Source of the DNA: Euryarchaeota archaeon UBA121
Lineage (GTDB): Archaea; Thermoplasmatota; Poseidoniia; Poseidoniales; Thalassarchaeaceae
DNA length: 64,000 nt
Assembly: GCA_002499865.1 (NCBI GenBank)
Contig: DANL01000059.1
Coordinates: 10,322-74,321, forward strand
Direction of reading: 5' to 3'
Shown piece after piece: positions 50,634-59,038 of this stretch. The notes beneath the pieces were generated by a model, which worked only from the letters and a program-made list of their open reading frames with translations, was not told the origin of the DNA and made no database searches. Positions within the stretch are counted from its first letter, which is position 1. Each line of letters begins with the position of its first letter. Position numbers and translations under genes: made by a program.

Positions 50634-51431
50634 ATGTTGAATAGTGTAGAGTCCCGGAAATCAACTGAGACGAGTATGCCGGACGATGAAGAATCTTTGG
50701 TAGGGCCTAATGGAATGCCCTTGCCACCGCCCCCTCCGGGGCTTAATTTACCCCCTCCTCCGCCTATCCCTGTCCCTCTACCACCACCCGTCGAGGCAAA
50801 TGAAAACCCTCAATCTGAAAAAGACCTTGAAGATATCGAAATTCCTTCTGAAGTAGAGTCAAAGAATGACTTTCAAAGCCACTGGGAGAAGAGGAAATCT
50901 GACAGTGACTCCCCGGCAATAGAGAGTAGGGATAGCATGTATGGACACATAGATAGAATTTCATCCGGCCAGGTGGGCTCCCTGATGGATAGGTTCTCCG
51001 ATCGATTTGGCTCAGAGCTGGATAGGGAGATCATTGTACTCAGAAAAAAGCAACAGCAAGATCTCCTCGCGATTAAGCCAACTGTAGAACTAATTTCCTC
51101 GCCTGATGATGATTACGAAGAAGAATCAGAAGATCAGAGTAATGATTCTGAAGAGGACTCCGGAGGTTTGTTCCCGCAGTTCTTCGAAATCGTGAATAAT
51201 CTGCTTGGCGATATGGATGAGGATTTCATTGATTCCTTTGTCTCCTCAGATGACTTCCCCCTCTTCCAGGAAGTGGGGGAGGGTCCAAGTGATTGCGATG
51301 ATGAAACTAAGGCAGAATTTTTCTCTATGATAAATAGAGTACTTGGGGAGCTTCCAGAGGAAAAGATTGGAGACTTTGTCGCTTCACCAGGTTTTGCAAT
51401 TTATCAAGAGATGGGCGAGATTTATTCATAA
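50634..51431 (+). CDS. Acidic protein with polyproline tract and a duplicated C-terminal motif, unknown
   Basis: 265 aa (ATG 50676 is an alternative start). A proline-rich stretch at about residues 28-58 includes two runs of five or more prolines ('LPPPPPGLNLPPPPP'). A charged middle with 'REIIVLRKKQQQDLL' helix follows. The C-terminal third holds two equal-length 34-residue repeats at 183-216 and 229-262, sharing FF-x-x-x-N-x-x-L-G-(D/E)...(I)-x-x-F-V-x-S...Q-E-x-G-E. No membrane helix or catalytic motif. The following gene encodes a membrane protein with a basic tail, a possible partner. Unknown function. Confidence 0.7.
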   Translation: MLNSVESRKSTETSMPDDEESLVGPNGMPLPPPPPGLNLPPPPPIPVPLPPPVEANENPQSEKDLEDIEIPSEVESKNDFQSHWEKRKSDSDSPAIESRDSMYGHIDRISSGQVGSLMDRFSDRFGSELDREIIVLRKKQQQDLLAIKPTVELISSPDDDYEEESEDQSNDSEEDSGGLFPQFFEIVNNLLGDMDEDFIDSFVSSDDFPLFQEVGEGPSDCDDETKAEFFSMINRVLGELPEEKIGDFVASPGFAIYQEMGEIYS

Positions 51432-51454
51432 AATTAAATTATTGAGGTGCGAAT

Positions 51455-52285
51455 ATGGGGCTATTGGAGAAGGCAGGAAAGATTTCAGAAGAAGACAAGA
51501 AGGAAGAAGTAGTCACAAAACCTACCCCCGTTAAGGCCGAACCTGCGCCTGTATCCACTAAATCAAGACGTTCTAAGAAGAAGCAAGCCAAAGCCTCAGC
51601 TAAGAAGAAGGAGCCTCGGAAGCCTAGGGCACCAAGAGAGAAGAGGCCGAAAGCTCAGCCCAAAGTCATACCTGATGGATATGAGGAAGTGGGAAGCGCA
51701 AGAGCATCACTAAGACTATTCGTTGATTTCGCCGTCAATTTCGGTTTCATTATTGCAATCTTTGTTGCCTTTGCAATCCTAGAAACTCCTACTACCTTAG
51801 CGCTGATTGTATCTATTTTACTCTCAATATTCAATATGGTTGTAATGCCCATAAGGTTCAGTCGTTCTATGGGCAATGTAATTTCACGTACTCAATTCAT
51901 TAATTCCAGGGGAAATAATGCTACTTTCATCTATCACTCTCTCAAGAACACAACTATAGCGTCTTACTTCATATTCCTCCTTGGCGTATTTTTTGGTATT
52001 TCCATGCTCGGAGACAGTTCCGGTATAGAGGGCGGAGATTTCATGAACGCCTTTATTGCAATCTGTCTTTCAACCATATTGATACCTCTCATGGACTACA
52101 TTTTCAGAAGGACTAGAGCAGATTCTCTAGGCTTGTGGGAAGTTGCCTTTGGAGGTATCTGGTTGGTAAAGGCTACCTCGAATTCGGATTCAGATTCTAA
52201 ATCAAGATTCATGCAGAGGCTAGAATCAATGGCTGAATATGCAGAGTCTCGTGTTGATCTTGATGACGACTCGGAAAAGAGTTGA
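51455..52285 (+). CDS. Membrane protein with long basic N-terminal tail, weakly RDD-like
   Basis: 276 aa. The first 75 residues are extremely Lys/Arg/Pro/Ala-rich ('RRSKKKQAKASAKKKEPRKP') and should be cytoplasmic and able to bind nucleic acid or acidic partners. Four hydrophobic helices follow (about 86-105, 108-130, 165-185, 198-218), with 'RFSRSMGN' and 'DYIFRRTRADSLG' loops that faintly recall the RDD family. A Ser/Asp-rich acidic tail ends the chain. It has 'attGAGGTGcgaat' just before the ATG, a strong ribosome binding site. Function unknown. Confidence 0.68.
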   Translation: MGLLEKAGKISEEDKKEEVVTKPTPVKAEPAPVSTKSRRSKKKQAKASAKKKEPRKPRAPREKRPKAQPKVIPDGYEEVGSARASLRLFVDFAVNFGFIIAIFVAFAILETPTTLALIVSILLSIFNMVVMPIRFSRSMGNVISRTQFINSRGNNATFIYHSLKNTTIASYFIFLLGVFFGISMLGDSSGIEGGDFMNAFIAICLSTILIPLMDYIFRRTRADSLGLWEVAFGGIWLVKATSNSDSDSKSRFMQRLESMAEYAESRVDLDDDSEKS

Positions 52286-52289
52286 TGGG

Positions 52290-54491
52290 TTACCTAACCC
52301 TTGAGCCAGAGCCAATATCACCTTTAGTAGTCAGGATGCTGACATTCCCATCTCCATCATCTGCGGCTAGTAACATTCCTTCGGATAATACTCCTCTAAG
52401 TTTCCTAGGCTCTAAATTAGCTACGAATACAACATTCAATCCTTCTAAATCTGTAGGATCATAATATTCTTTGAGTCCGGCACAGACAGTCCTAGTTGAA
52501 TCAGGACCGTCCTGAATTGTTACTACGTACAGCTTATCGGCATTGGGATGTTCTTCAACAGAAATGACTTTTCCAGTCTTCATCTCGACCTTCATGAAAT
52601 CTTCAAAATCTATGTAATCAGCTCCTTTCTCATCTTCCTCGATGGGGTCCCCATTAATATCATTGGCCAATGACATTTCATGAGTTAGAATTTCATCAAG
52701 ATCTAGCCTGGTAAAAAGAGGCTCTGGTGATGCCCCGCTCCACTGAAGGTCAAACGAGAAATCTGTCGAACTATCCCATAACTGACTGTCCAGGTCTGTT
52801 TTCTCTCCGAGCATTTCCCACAACCTCTCTGATTGAAACGGCATGAAAGGCCTTGTACAGATTGCTAATGTTCTACAAAGCCTCCATGAAAGGGCCAGTC
52901 CTGAAAGAGAACCATCCTTATCCTGTGACTCTTCGGATTTTAGATACTTCCATGGTGCACATCTCTGTAACAGTTGATTACCAATTTGTGCTATCGACAT
53001 GATCGATCTCAATGCTTCTTTGAACCTCTGCCTTTCCATTGAATCTATTGCTGAACGTACGAGATCATCGCACTGTGAGATAATCTCTGAGTGCTTTTCA
53101 ATATCATCATATTTCAGTAACGGATTCCCCACGCCGGTTTCCAACCTATTTGTCAGTGTCATAACCCTATGTACAAAGTTTCCATAGGTTCCGATAAGCT
53201 CATTATTCACCCTGTCAACGAATTCTTCCCATCTGAAATCAGTGTCATGGGTTTCTGGCATATTGATGGATAAGTAATATCTTAGACAATCCGCATCATA
53301 TCTCTCCAAGAAGGATGGCAACCATACTGCGTGTTTTCTGCTCTTACTGAATTGGCCTCCCTGCAGCATGAGATATTCATTAGATGAAACATTTGTTCCC
53401 AGTACTAAATCGCCTTCAAATGCCTCATCGGTTATCTTTCCATTGTTATCAGATGCATTAATCCCCATAATGAGTGCCGGCCAAATAATTGTATGGAAGG
53501 GGATGTTGTCCTTGCCCATGAAGTAAATGTGCTTCGGTGAATCGCCACTAGAGCTCTTCTTCCACCAATTTTCCCATGCTGAGTCCCCATCAGGGTGATC
53601 ATTTGCAGTAGCATATCTTTCGGACCAAATTCTTGCACAGGAGTAGTATCCCTGAACTGCCTCAAACCACACATAGATACTCTTTGATGACCATTCATCT
53701 CCAGGTAGTGGAATATCTATTCCCCATTCTATGTCCCTTGTTACTGCTCTTGGCCTAAGGCCCATATTTAGCCAGTTCTTCGTCATTGACCTAACATTAG
53801 GCTTCCAAACAGACTGCCTACTAGATGCATATATTTCGAGACTCTCTTGAAACATATCTAATCTGAAGAAGAAATGATCGGTATCTCTGACTTCTATATC
53901 TGCTGTCGGATCTAATTTGGATGATGGATTGAGTAACTCATGTGCCTCATATGTTGAGCCACATTCATCACATTGATCGCCACGTGCTCCATCTTCTCCG
54001 CAAACAGGACAGGTCCCTTCTACGTATCTATCTGGGAGGAATCTAACTTTCTCTTCCGATATTGAGCAATATTGTTTCATTGTCTGCTTCTGCAACATTC
54101 CCGAATCCAATAATTGAGTAAAAACATCACAAACCAACTCTTTATGTCTTGAATCTGAAGTTCTGTTGTACAAAGCTCCTCCATATTCGATACCTCTTGA
54201 ATCAATGTTCTGAGACCAGGCACAACCCAGCTTAGTTAGAGAGTCCAGAGCCAAATCGTGATATTTGTCTACAATTTCTTGTGGTGAAACGCCCTGTTGC
54301 TCAGCAGTAATTGTTATCGGGGTTCCATGTTCATCAGATCCACTACACATCAGAACCCTTCTCCCCCTGGCTCTTTCATACCTATACTGAATGTCTGCGG
54401 GAAGGCAATTTCCAGCTACATGGCCTAGGTGTAATGGCGCATTTACATATGGCCAAGCCATGAAAATTGTGACATATTCCGGCTCCGGCAC
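52290..54491 (-). CDS. metG: Methionyl-tRNA synthetase with C-terminal tRNA-binding domain
   Basis: 733-aa class I synthetase. HIGH motif is 'APLHLGHVAGN' (about 14-24), the zinc knuckle is 'CPVCGEDGARGDQCDEC' (about 161-177), and the KMSKS equivalent is 'QFSKSRKHAV' (about 380-389). 'WFEAVQGYYSC' and 'FMGKDNIPFHTIIWPA' are also typical. Residues about 620-733 form an appended EMAPII/Trbp111-type OB fold ('FMKVEMKTGKVISVEEHPNADKLYV' region), which binds tRNA. It charges initiator and elongator tRNA-Met. A minus-strand TATA-like element lies about 24 bases before the start. Confidence 0.96.
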   Translation of the reverse strand: MPEPEYVTIFMAWPYVNAPLHLGHVAGNCLPADIQYRYERARGRRVLMCSGSDEHGTPITITAEQQGVSPQEIVDKYHDLALDSLTKLGCAWSQNIDSRGIEYGGALYNRTSDSRHKELVCDVFTQLLDSGMLQKQTMKQYCSISEEKVRFLPDRYVEGTCPVCGEDGARGDQCDECGSTYEAHELLNPSSKLDPTADIEVRDTDHFFFRLDMFQESLEIYASSRQSVWKPNVRSMTKNWLNMGLRPRAVTRDIEWGIDIPLPGDEWSSKSIYVWFEAVQGYYSCARIWSERYATANDHPDGDSAWENWWKKSSSGDSPKHIYFMGKDNIPFHTIIWPALIMGINASDNNGKITDEAFEGDLVLGTNVSSNEYLMLQGGQFSKSRKHAVWLPSFLERYDADCLRYYLSINMPETHDTDFRWEEFVDRVNNELIGTYGNFVHRVMTLTNRLETGVGNPLLKYDDIEKHSEIISQCDDLVRSAIDSMERQRFKEALRSIMSIAQIGNQLLQRCAPWKYLKSEESQDKDGSLSGLALSWRLCRTLAICTRPFMPFQSERLWEMLGEKTDLDSQLWDSSTDFSFDLQWSGASPEPLFTRLDLDEILTHEMSLANDINGDPIEEDEKGADYIDFEDFMKVEMKTGKVISVEEHPNADKLYVVTIQDGPDSTRTVCAGLKEYYDPTDLEGLNVVFVANLEPRKLRGVLSEGMLLAADDGDGNVSILTTKGDIGSGSRVR

Positions 54492-54510
54492 ATGGTTAGC
54501 GGTCAGTCAC

Positions 54511-54520
54511 CTATTTATGT
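54511..54520 (-). promoter_or_regulatory. TATA-like box of metG
   Basis: On the minus strand this reads 'acataaatag', centred about 24 bases before the metG ATG (54491), suggesting a leaderless mRNA. Confidence 0.45.
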
Positions 54521-54568
54521 CGCAATCGGTCGTAAGGCAACTGGGAGCAGTCATTCGTGTCACGCACA

Positions 54569-54578
54569 TGTTAATTTT
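54569..54578 (+). promoter_or_regulatory. TATA-like box of the CNNM-type gene
   Basis: 'tgttaatttt' lies about 28 bases before the TTG at 54602, supporting that unusual start codon as the first codon of a leaderless or near-leaderless transcript. Confidence 0.35.
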
Positions 54579-54601
54579 CGCTCAAAAGTGAGGAAAGATA
54601 G

Positions 54602-55657
54602 TTGGTAGACTACACGCTTATCATAGCCTATTCGGGACTAGCTCTTGGAGCGTCCTTCTTGTGCAGTATTTTGGAAGCAGTACTGCTTTCTACAAGTCAT
54701 GGACATATAGCCGCTCTCAAAGATACTCATCCCAAAGTGAGCGATCTCTGGTCACAATGGAAAGATGACCCTGAAAGGCCGCTCACTGCAATATTGACTT
54801 TGAATACCATAGCCCACACTGTGGGGGCTTTGGGAGTCGGTGCTGAAGTACAGACCCAGTTCGGTGGAGGCATGATTGTGCACGTGGCAGCGGCTGTCTT
54901 AACCCTAGCAATACTGTTACTTAGCGAGATTCTACCAAAGACTATCGGTGCTCTATATTGGAGGAAACTTACTATTCCATCAGCTAGGATAATGAAAGCT
55001 ATGATGTTCGCTCTCTGGATCATAGTCAAGCCAATAGAGATTACAAGGTCTCTTTTACCTGCAGTAGAGACTGAGACTGTTACTAGGGACGAGCTTTCTG
55101 TATTGGCCGATATAGCCGAAGAGACTGATGTAATTGAAGAAGACGAAGAGGCGGTAATTCAGAATCTATTGAAACTAAGGGAAATCAAGGTTAGTGATAT
55201 CATGACTCCAAGAGTAGTAGTGACTTCAGTATCTGTTGATGATACTGTCTCCGATGTTTTAGAGAGAATACCAATAATGGTCCATGGAAGAATGCCCGTA
55301 ACCGGCGGGAATATTGACGATGTACGAGGAGTTGTACTAAGAAGTGAGATACTTCGTAGAGCTGCCGTCGATGAGTATGATAAGAAGATGTCAGAAATCT
55401 CTAGGCCTGTTGATCTATGTAGCGACAACGATTCCGTTGACAGGGCATTAGATATTCTCCTTGAGACTAAATCTCAGATTTTAATCGTTAAAGACGAGTT
55501 CGGAGGCACTGAAGGATTAGTTACAATGGAAGATGTGATTGAAACTCTACTCGGCGTCGAGATAGTAGACGAGTCAGATCAGGTAGCGATAGACGAGGGC
55601 TCACATCATGAGGATATGAGAGAACTCGCAAAACAGAGAGTTGAAGAAAGCGAGTAG
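54602..55657 (+). CDS. CNNM/CorC-family transporter (DUF21 plus CBS pair)
   Basis: 351 aa. The DUF21 membrane domain (about 5-165) has 'GASFLCSILEAVLLS' with the family's conserved small-residue/Glu helix, then 'LTLNTIAHTVGALGVG' and 'LLSEILPKTIGALYW'. A CBS-domain pair follows (about 195-320: 'KVSDIMTPRVVVTSVSVDDTVSDV', quoted region, and 'PVDLCSDNDSVDRALDILLETKSQILIV'), ending with 'GLVTMEDVIETLLGVEIVDE'. This family handles Mg2+/Co2+ or Na+ across the cell membrane with adenine nucleotides sensed by CBS. The bacterial CorC-type C-terminal domain is absent. TTG start. Confidence 0.88.
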   Translation: MVDYTLIIAYSGLALGASFLCSILEAVLLSTSHGHIAALKDTHPKVSDLWSQWKDDPERPLTAILTLNTIAHTVGALGVGAEVQTQFGGGMIVHVAAAVLTLAILLLSEILPKTIGALYWRKLTIPSARIMKAMMFALWIIVKPIEITRSLLPAVETETVTRDELSVLADIAEETDVIEEDEEAVIQNLLKLREIKVSDIMTPRVVVTSVSVDDTVSDVLERIPIMVHGRMPVTGGNIDDVRGVVLRSEILRRAAVDEYDKKMSEISRPVDLCSDNDSVDRALDILLETKSQILIVKDEFGGTEGLVTMEDVIETLLGVEIVDESDQVAIDEGSHHEDMRELAKQRVEESE

Positions 55658-55661
55658 TGTC

Positions 55662-56219
55662 TTATTCGGGCCTATCGAAGAACTCCCACTGTACTTCAGC
55701 TAACTCTTGATTGGTCGATGCTTCCGAATATGCTTCTAGTGGCATCCTATTCAATTCGAGAAATGCCTCCCCATATGGAAGGCATGATAATATTCTCTTA
55801 GCCTGCTCTTTTCTCCCAAGAATGTACAGTGATGATGCAAAGGCCTCCGCAGTAGAAAGCCTCCCTGGTTTACCCCATGATATTGGATTAGCAGCTAATA
55901 GTACTGGAAGTGTCCTACCTTCTAGCCTCGTGTGCTTAGAAATAGAATCTAATGACTCTTCCAGTCTCTTCCAAGAACAGTCCAGCGCTACGATTGACCC
56001 TCCACGTGATACTGACTTCATGTCATCGGGGCCCATCAGAACCCCACTAGACGGGTCTAGAAGAAATCCTCTCTTAGGAGCTGCACGAGTAGATTTATGC
56101 AAAATCGCATGTCCGTGTTTAGAAAGCCTCCTCGCACTACATTTCTTCGGATCATCTTGATCTAGGTGGATTACATGCAGAGGAACGTCCTCGAACTCAT
56201 TCTTTCGCAAGGAACTCAT
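55662..56219 (-). CDS. tsr3: rRNA aminocarboxypropyltransferase Tsr3
   Basis: 185-aa enzyme that moves the 3-amino-3-carboxypropyl group of SAM onto N1-methylpseudouridine in the small-subunit rRNA decoding-region hairpin. 'HLDQDDPKKCSARRLSKHG' (about 18-36) carries the family's D-x-K-K-C-S/T motif; 'IVALDCSWKRLEES', 'LLAANPISWGKPGRLSTAEAFAS' region and 'FLELNRMPLEAY' complete the match. It starts inside the end of mbf1 (23-base overlap) and is probably co-transcribed with it. Confidence 0.92.
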   Translation of the reverse strand: MSSLRKNEFEDVPLHVIHLDQDDPKKCSARRLSKHGHAILHKSTRAAPKRGFLLDPSSGVLMGPDDMKSVSRGGSIVALDCSWKRLEESLDSISKHTRLEGRTLPVLLAANPISWGKPGRLSTAEAFASSLYILGRKEQAKRILSCLPYGEAFLELNRMPLEAYSEASTNQELAEVQWEFFDRPE

Positions 56220-56682
56220 CTAGAGCATCTCCTATTGTCATACTTCTGCTACTGGGAGTCTTAATGTTCCTCTCAGGTTCTGATATGTTCTCTTCAAAGA
56301 GTGAGATATCCAGTGCTTTAGCTATTTTCTCTAGAATATTGTCAGCAGGCTGAACTCCCGCTTCGGTTTTCTGAATATCGTTGAGTCGTAGGTTTAGTCT
56401 CTTGGCCATTTCTCGTGCAGTCCATCCTTTCCCCTCTCTTGCATTTTTGATCCTAATATGGAAATCCCTAGCCACTTCTTTCTCCATCTTACTGATATTT
56501 TTAGTATATGTTTTTGTTTTATGTGAATCAGGTCTTGCTACAGTTTGTGTTGCAACTCTTCTTTCCAAGACTGTCAAGTTATTTGATTCGATACATCTTG
56601 TACAACATCTTAGCCTAGCTCCTGAAATTTCTGAAAGAAATGTTGTAACTCTATCCGTCCCACACATTTCACAGGTTGCCAT
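56197..56682 (-). CDS. mbf1: Multiprotein-bridging-factor-1-type transcription factor
   Basis: 161 aa from ATG 56682 (the frame stays open to 56775 but that part has no family similarity and overlaps the PAN promoter). An N-terminal zinc ribbon ('CEMCG' and 'CCTRC', about 4-28) and a C-terminal Cro/C1-type helix-turn-helix ('GWTAREMAKRLNLRLNDIQKTE', region about 78-99) match archaeal MBF1. It is thought to link translation and transcription control. It diverges from the PAN gene with overlapping promoters and is followed by tsr3. Confidence 0.9.
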   Translation of the reverse strand: MATCEMCGTDRVTTFLSEISGARLRCCTRCIESNNLTVLERRVATQTVARPDSHKTKTYTKNISKMEKEVARDFHIRIKNAREGKGWTAREMAKRLNLRLNDIQKTEAGVQPADNILEKIAKALDISLFEENISEPERNIKTPSSRSMTIGDALDEFLAKE

Positions 56683-56703
56683 GCATGCTCCAACGAGCAC
56701 TCG

Positions 56704-56727
56704 AACATATGGGTTGGGGTTATTTGA
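56704..56727. promoter_or_regulatory. Overlapping divergent promoters of mbf1 (-) and PAN (+)
   Basis: On the minus strand 'cccatatgtt' (56704-56713) lies about 26 bases before the mbf1 ATG. On the plus strand 'gttatttga' (56719-56727) lies about 29 bases before the PAN ATG. Both predict leaderless starts, and the two elements are only 5 bases apart, so the genes may compete for TBP/TFB. Confidence 0.4.
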
Positions 56728-56751
56728 AATCAAATACCTCTTACGAGACTC

Positions 56752-57966
56752 ATGGCTACTGGCTCGGACGCCCATCGTCAGGAAGACTCCCCCAACACAT
56801 CCTCAGTTTCAAATCTTCAATCTGAAATCAAGGGACTAACAGAAACCGCACAACAACTCCTAACTGATAAGTTACTACTGGAGAGTGAGATATCTCAAGT
56901 AAAGAAGCGTGCAAGCCGTCTCGAGGAAGAGGTCAGGAATCTCAGAACTCCGCCCATGGTAATAGGACACATACAGGATCTCACTGATGAAGGAGCAATA
57001 GTCAGAAGTTCAAATGGCACTGTCTTCCTAGTTTCCATCAATCCTCGTATCGAAGACTCGCTATTGATTCCCGGGGCCAGAGTTGCATTAAATCAGGATA
57101 ATCTATCTGTAATTGAGGTTTTATCAGACTCTTGGGATCCGCTCGTCGTTACTTCTGAGATAATTGAAAAGCCGTCCGTTACCTTTGATGACGTTGGTGG
57201 ACTTGAAGAACAAATTATTCAAATTCGTGAAGCTGTAGAACTTTCTTTCACAAATCGTGACGATTTCGAGAGATTCTCCATCGACCCTCCAAAAGGAGTC
57301 CTGTTAACCGGTCCTCCTGGCACTGGAAAGACTATGCTGGCCAAAGCCGTAGCAAACTCCACTAATGCCGTCTTCCTAGGTTTAGTTGCCTCTGAACTAG
57401 CTCAGAAATACATTGGAGAAGGAGGGAGATTAGTTAGAGAGATATTCGATCTCGCTAGAAAAAGGGCTCCAGCCATTGTCTTCATCGATGAACTCGACGC
57501 CATAGGTTCTAAGAGACTCGACAGTGCAACTTCCGGAGATAGGGAAGTTCAAAGAACACTGATGCAACTTCTGTCAGAATTGGATGGATTCGCCCCACTC
57601 GAAGATGTCAAAATTATCGCAGCCACGAATAGGCCAGAGCTTCTTGATAATGCTTTATTGAGGCCCGGTAGATTTGATAGAATAGTTGAGATACCTCTCC
57701 CCGACGAGGATGGCAGACTTTCAATTCTGAAGGTACACACCAAGAATACCCCTATATCAGGTAGAATTAAGCTAGAAGAAATCGCTTCTAAAACCGATGG
57801 TTTTAGCGGTGCCGAGTTAAAATCTCTAGTCGTCGAGGCTGGAGTTAGTGCAATATCAAAAGGCAATAAAAAGATAACAAAATCTGATTTCCTAAATTCA
57901 CTAGAGAAGCTTACACTAAACAGTGAAAAAGGCAGAATTGACAACTCTTCCGGACTATATGACTGA
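56752..57966 (+). CDS. pan: Proteasome-activating nucleotidase PAN
   Basis: 404-aa hexameric AAA ATPase that unfolds proteins and opens the 20S gate. N-terminal coiled coil (about 20-65), OB domain with 'VIGHIQDLTDEGAIVRSSNG' (quoted region 73-92), Walker A 'GPPGTGKTM' (about 190-198), Walker B 'IVFIDELDAIG' and 'ATNRPELLDNALLRPGRFDR' including the Arg fingers. The C terminus is 'GLYD', satisfying the HbYX motif (hydrophobic-Tyr-any) that docks into proteasome alpha pockets; PsmA is at 23229. A well-placed TATA-like element is upstream. Confidence 0.96.
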   Translation: MATGSDAHRQEDSPNTSSVSNLQSEIKGLTETAQQLLTDKLLLESEISQVKKRASRLEEEVRNLRTPPMVIGHIQDLTDEGAIVRSSNGTVFLVSINPRIEDSLLIPGARVALNQDNLSVIEVLSDSWDPLVVTSEIIEKPSVTFDDVGGLEEQIIQIREAVELSFTNRDDFERFSIDPPKGVLLTGPPGTGKTMLAKAVANSTNAVFLGLVASELAQKYIGEGGRLVREIFDLARKRAPAIVFIDELDAIGSKRLDSATSGDREVQRTLMQLLSELDGFAPLEDVKIIAATNRPELLDNALLRPGRFDRIVEIPLPDEDGRLSILKVHTKNTPISGRIKLEEIASKTDGFSGAELKSLVVEAGVSAISKGNKKITKSDFLNSLEKLTLNSEKGRIDNSSGLYD

Positions 57967-58002
57967 TGAGTAATCCTAATCCCTTAATCTCCATGCGAGG
58001 CC

Positions 58003-59037
58003 ATGGGCGAACCGTTGATTGAGTGCGTTCCTAACTTTAGTGAAGGCAGAGATAAAGATGTCATAGACGCCATCATAAATTCCATTACGAGCGTAGACGG
58101 GGTAAGCTTACTGGATGTAGATATGGGGGCCGATTTTAATCGAACTGTAGTTACTATGGTTGGTGGACCGGAGGCTGTTTTGAAAGCAGCAATAAAATCT
58201 ACCGGAGTGGCATTAGAACTAATTGATATGTCAAAACATACCGGCGAACACGCTAGAATGGGTGCTATTGATGTGGTCCCTTTCATTCCTCTCAGTAACT
58301 CCTCAATGGACGAGTGCATCGATCTTTCAGAGCGCTACGCTAAGGCAGTGTCTGAAAATTATGGTATTCCAATATTCCTTTACGCAGAATCAGCTAGGAA
58401 TGAAAGACGTGTAAAACTACCCGATATTAGGAAAGGTGAGTATGAAGCTCTCAAAGAAAAACTATCCGATTCAGAGTGGAAACCCGATTTTGGTCCTTCA
58501 GAGTTCTTACCTCGTTCCGGAGTTACTGCTACCGGAGCTAGGCAAATTCTAATTGCATACAACGTTAATCTAAGTACACATGATAAATCGCTAGCAAATA
58601 AAATCGCTGGAAAAATTCGTACAAGCGGAGTGATTAAGAGGGATTTTCAGGGAAATAAATTAATTGACTCAAATGGAATTACAATTAGAGAACCTGGTAA
58701 ATTCAAAGCCTTACAGGCGGCTGGATGGATGTATGACGAAAATACGGCTCAGGTATCCATGAACTTACTCGATCACACTATTACCGGGCTTCATGATGTT
58801 ACAGACGCAATAAGGTCAGAAGCCAGTAAACTTGGACTCACGGTCACTTCAAGCGAACTTGTCGGATTGGTCCCTATGCAGGCAATGATTCAAGCAGGAA
58901 TGCATTATTGTCCAGACCCAGAAGAGGCAAATGAAAACAATATTTTACAACATGCAGTCGATGGACTAGGATTGGATGGCTTACATGAGTTTGATATCAG
59001 TTCTGCCATTATCGAGCTAGCAATACGGGGCGATTAA
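58003..59037 (+). CDS. ftcD: Glutamate formimidoyltransferase
   Basis: 344-aa enzyme moving the formimino group of N-formimino-glutamate to tetrahydrofolate at the end of histidine breakdown. 'ECVPNFSEGRDKDVI' (about 7-21), 'DADFNRTVVTMVG'-type 'GADFNRTVVTMVGGP', 'KHTGEHARMGAIDVVPFIP' with the catalytic His, and 'SEFLPRSGVTATGARQILIAYNVNL' region are strongly conserved. It heads a hut cluster with the matching cyclodeaminase encoded one base after its stop. Eukaryotes fuse the two activities; here they are separate. Confidence 0.94.
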   Translation: MGEPLIECVPNFSEGRDKDVIDAIINSITSVDGVSLLDVDMGADFNRTVVTMVGGPEAVLKAAIKSTGVALELIDMSKHTGEHARMGAIDVVPFIPLSNSSMDECIDLSERYAKAVSENYGIPIFLYAESARNERRVKLPDIRKGEYEALKEKLSDSEWKPDFGPSEFLPRSGVTATGARQILIAYNVNLSTHDKSLANKIAGKIRTSGVIKRDFQGNKLIDSNGITIREPGKFKALQAAGWMYDENTAQVSMNLLDHTITGLHDVTDAIRSEASKLGLTVTSSELVGLVPMQAMIQAGMHYCPDPEEANENNILQHAVDGLGLDGLHEFDISSAIIELAIRGD

Positions 59038-59038
59038 C

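Noticed and set aside
50715..50800. Proline-codon repeat as a nucleotide-level tandem repeat
   Set aside because: The codons vary (cca, cct, ccc, ccg), so the repeat is at protein level and not a recent DNA expansion.
55711..56160. 149-codon open frame antisense to tsr3
   Set aside because: Tsr3 motifs on the other strand account for this DNA.
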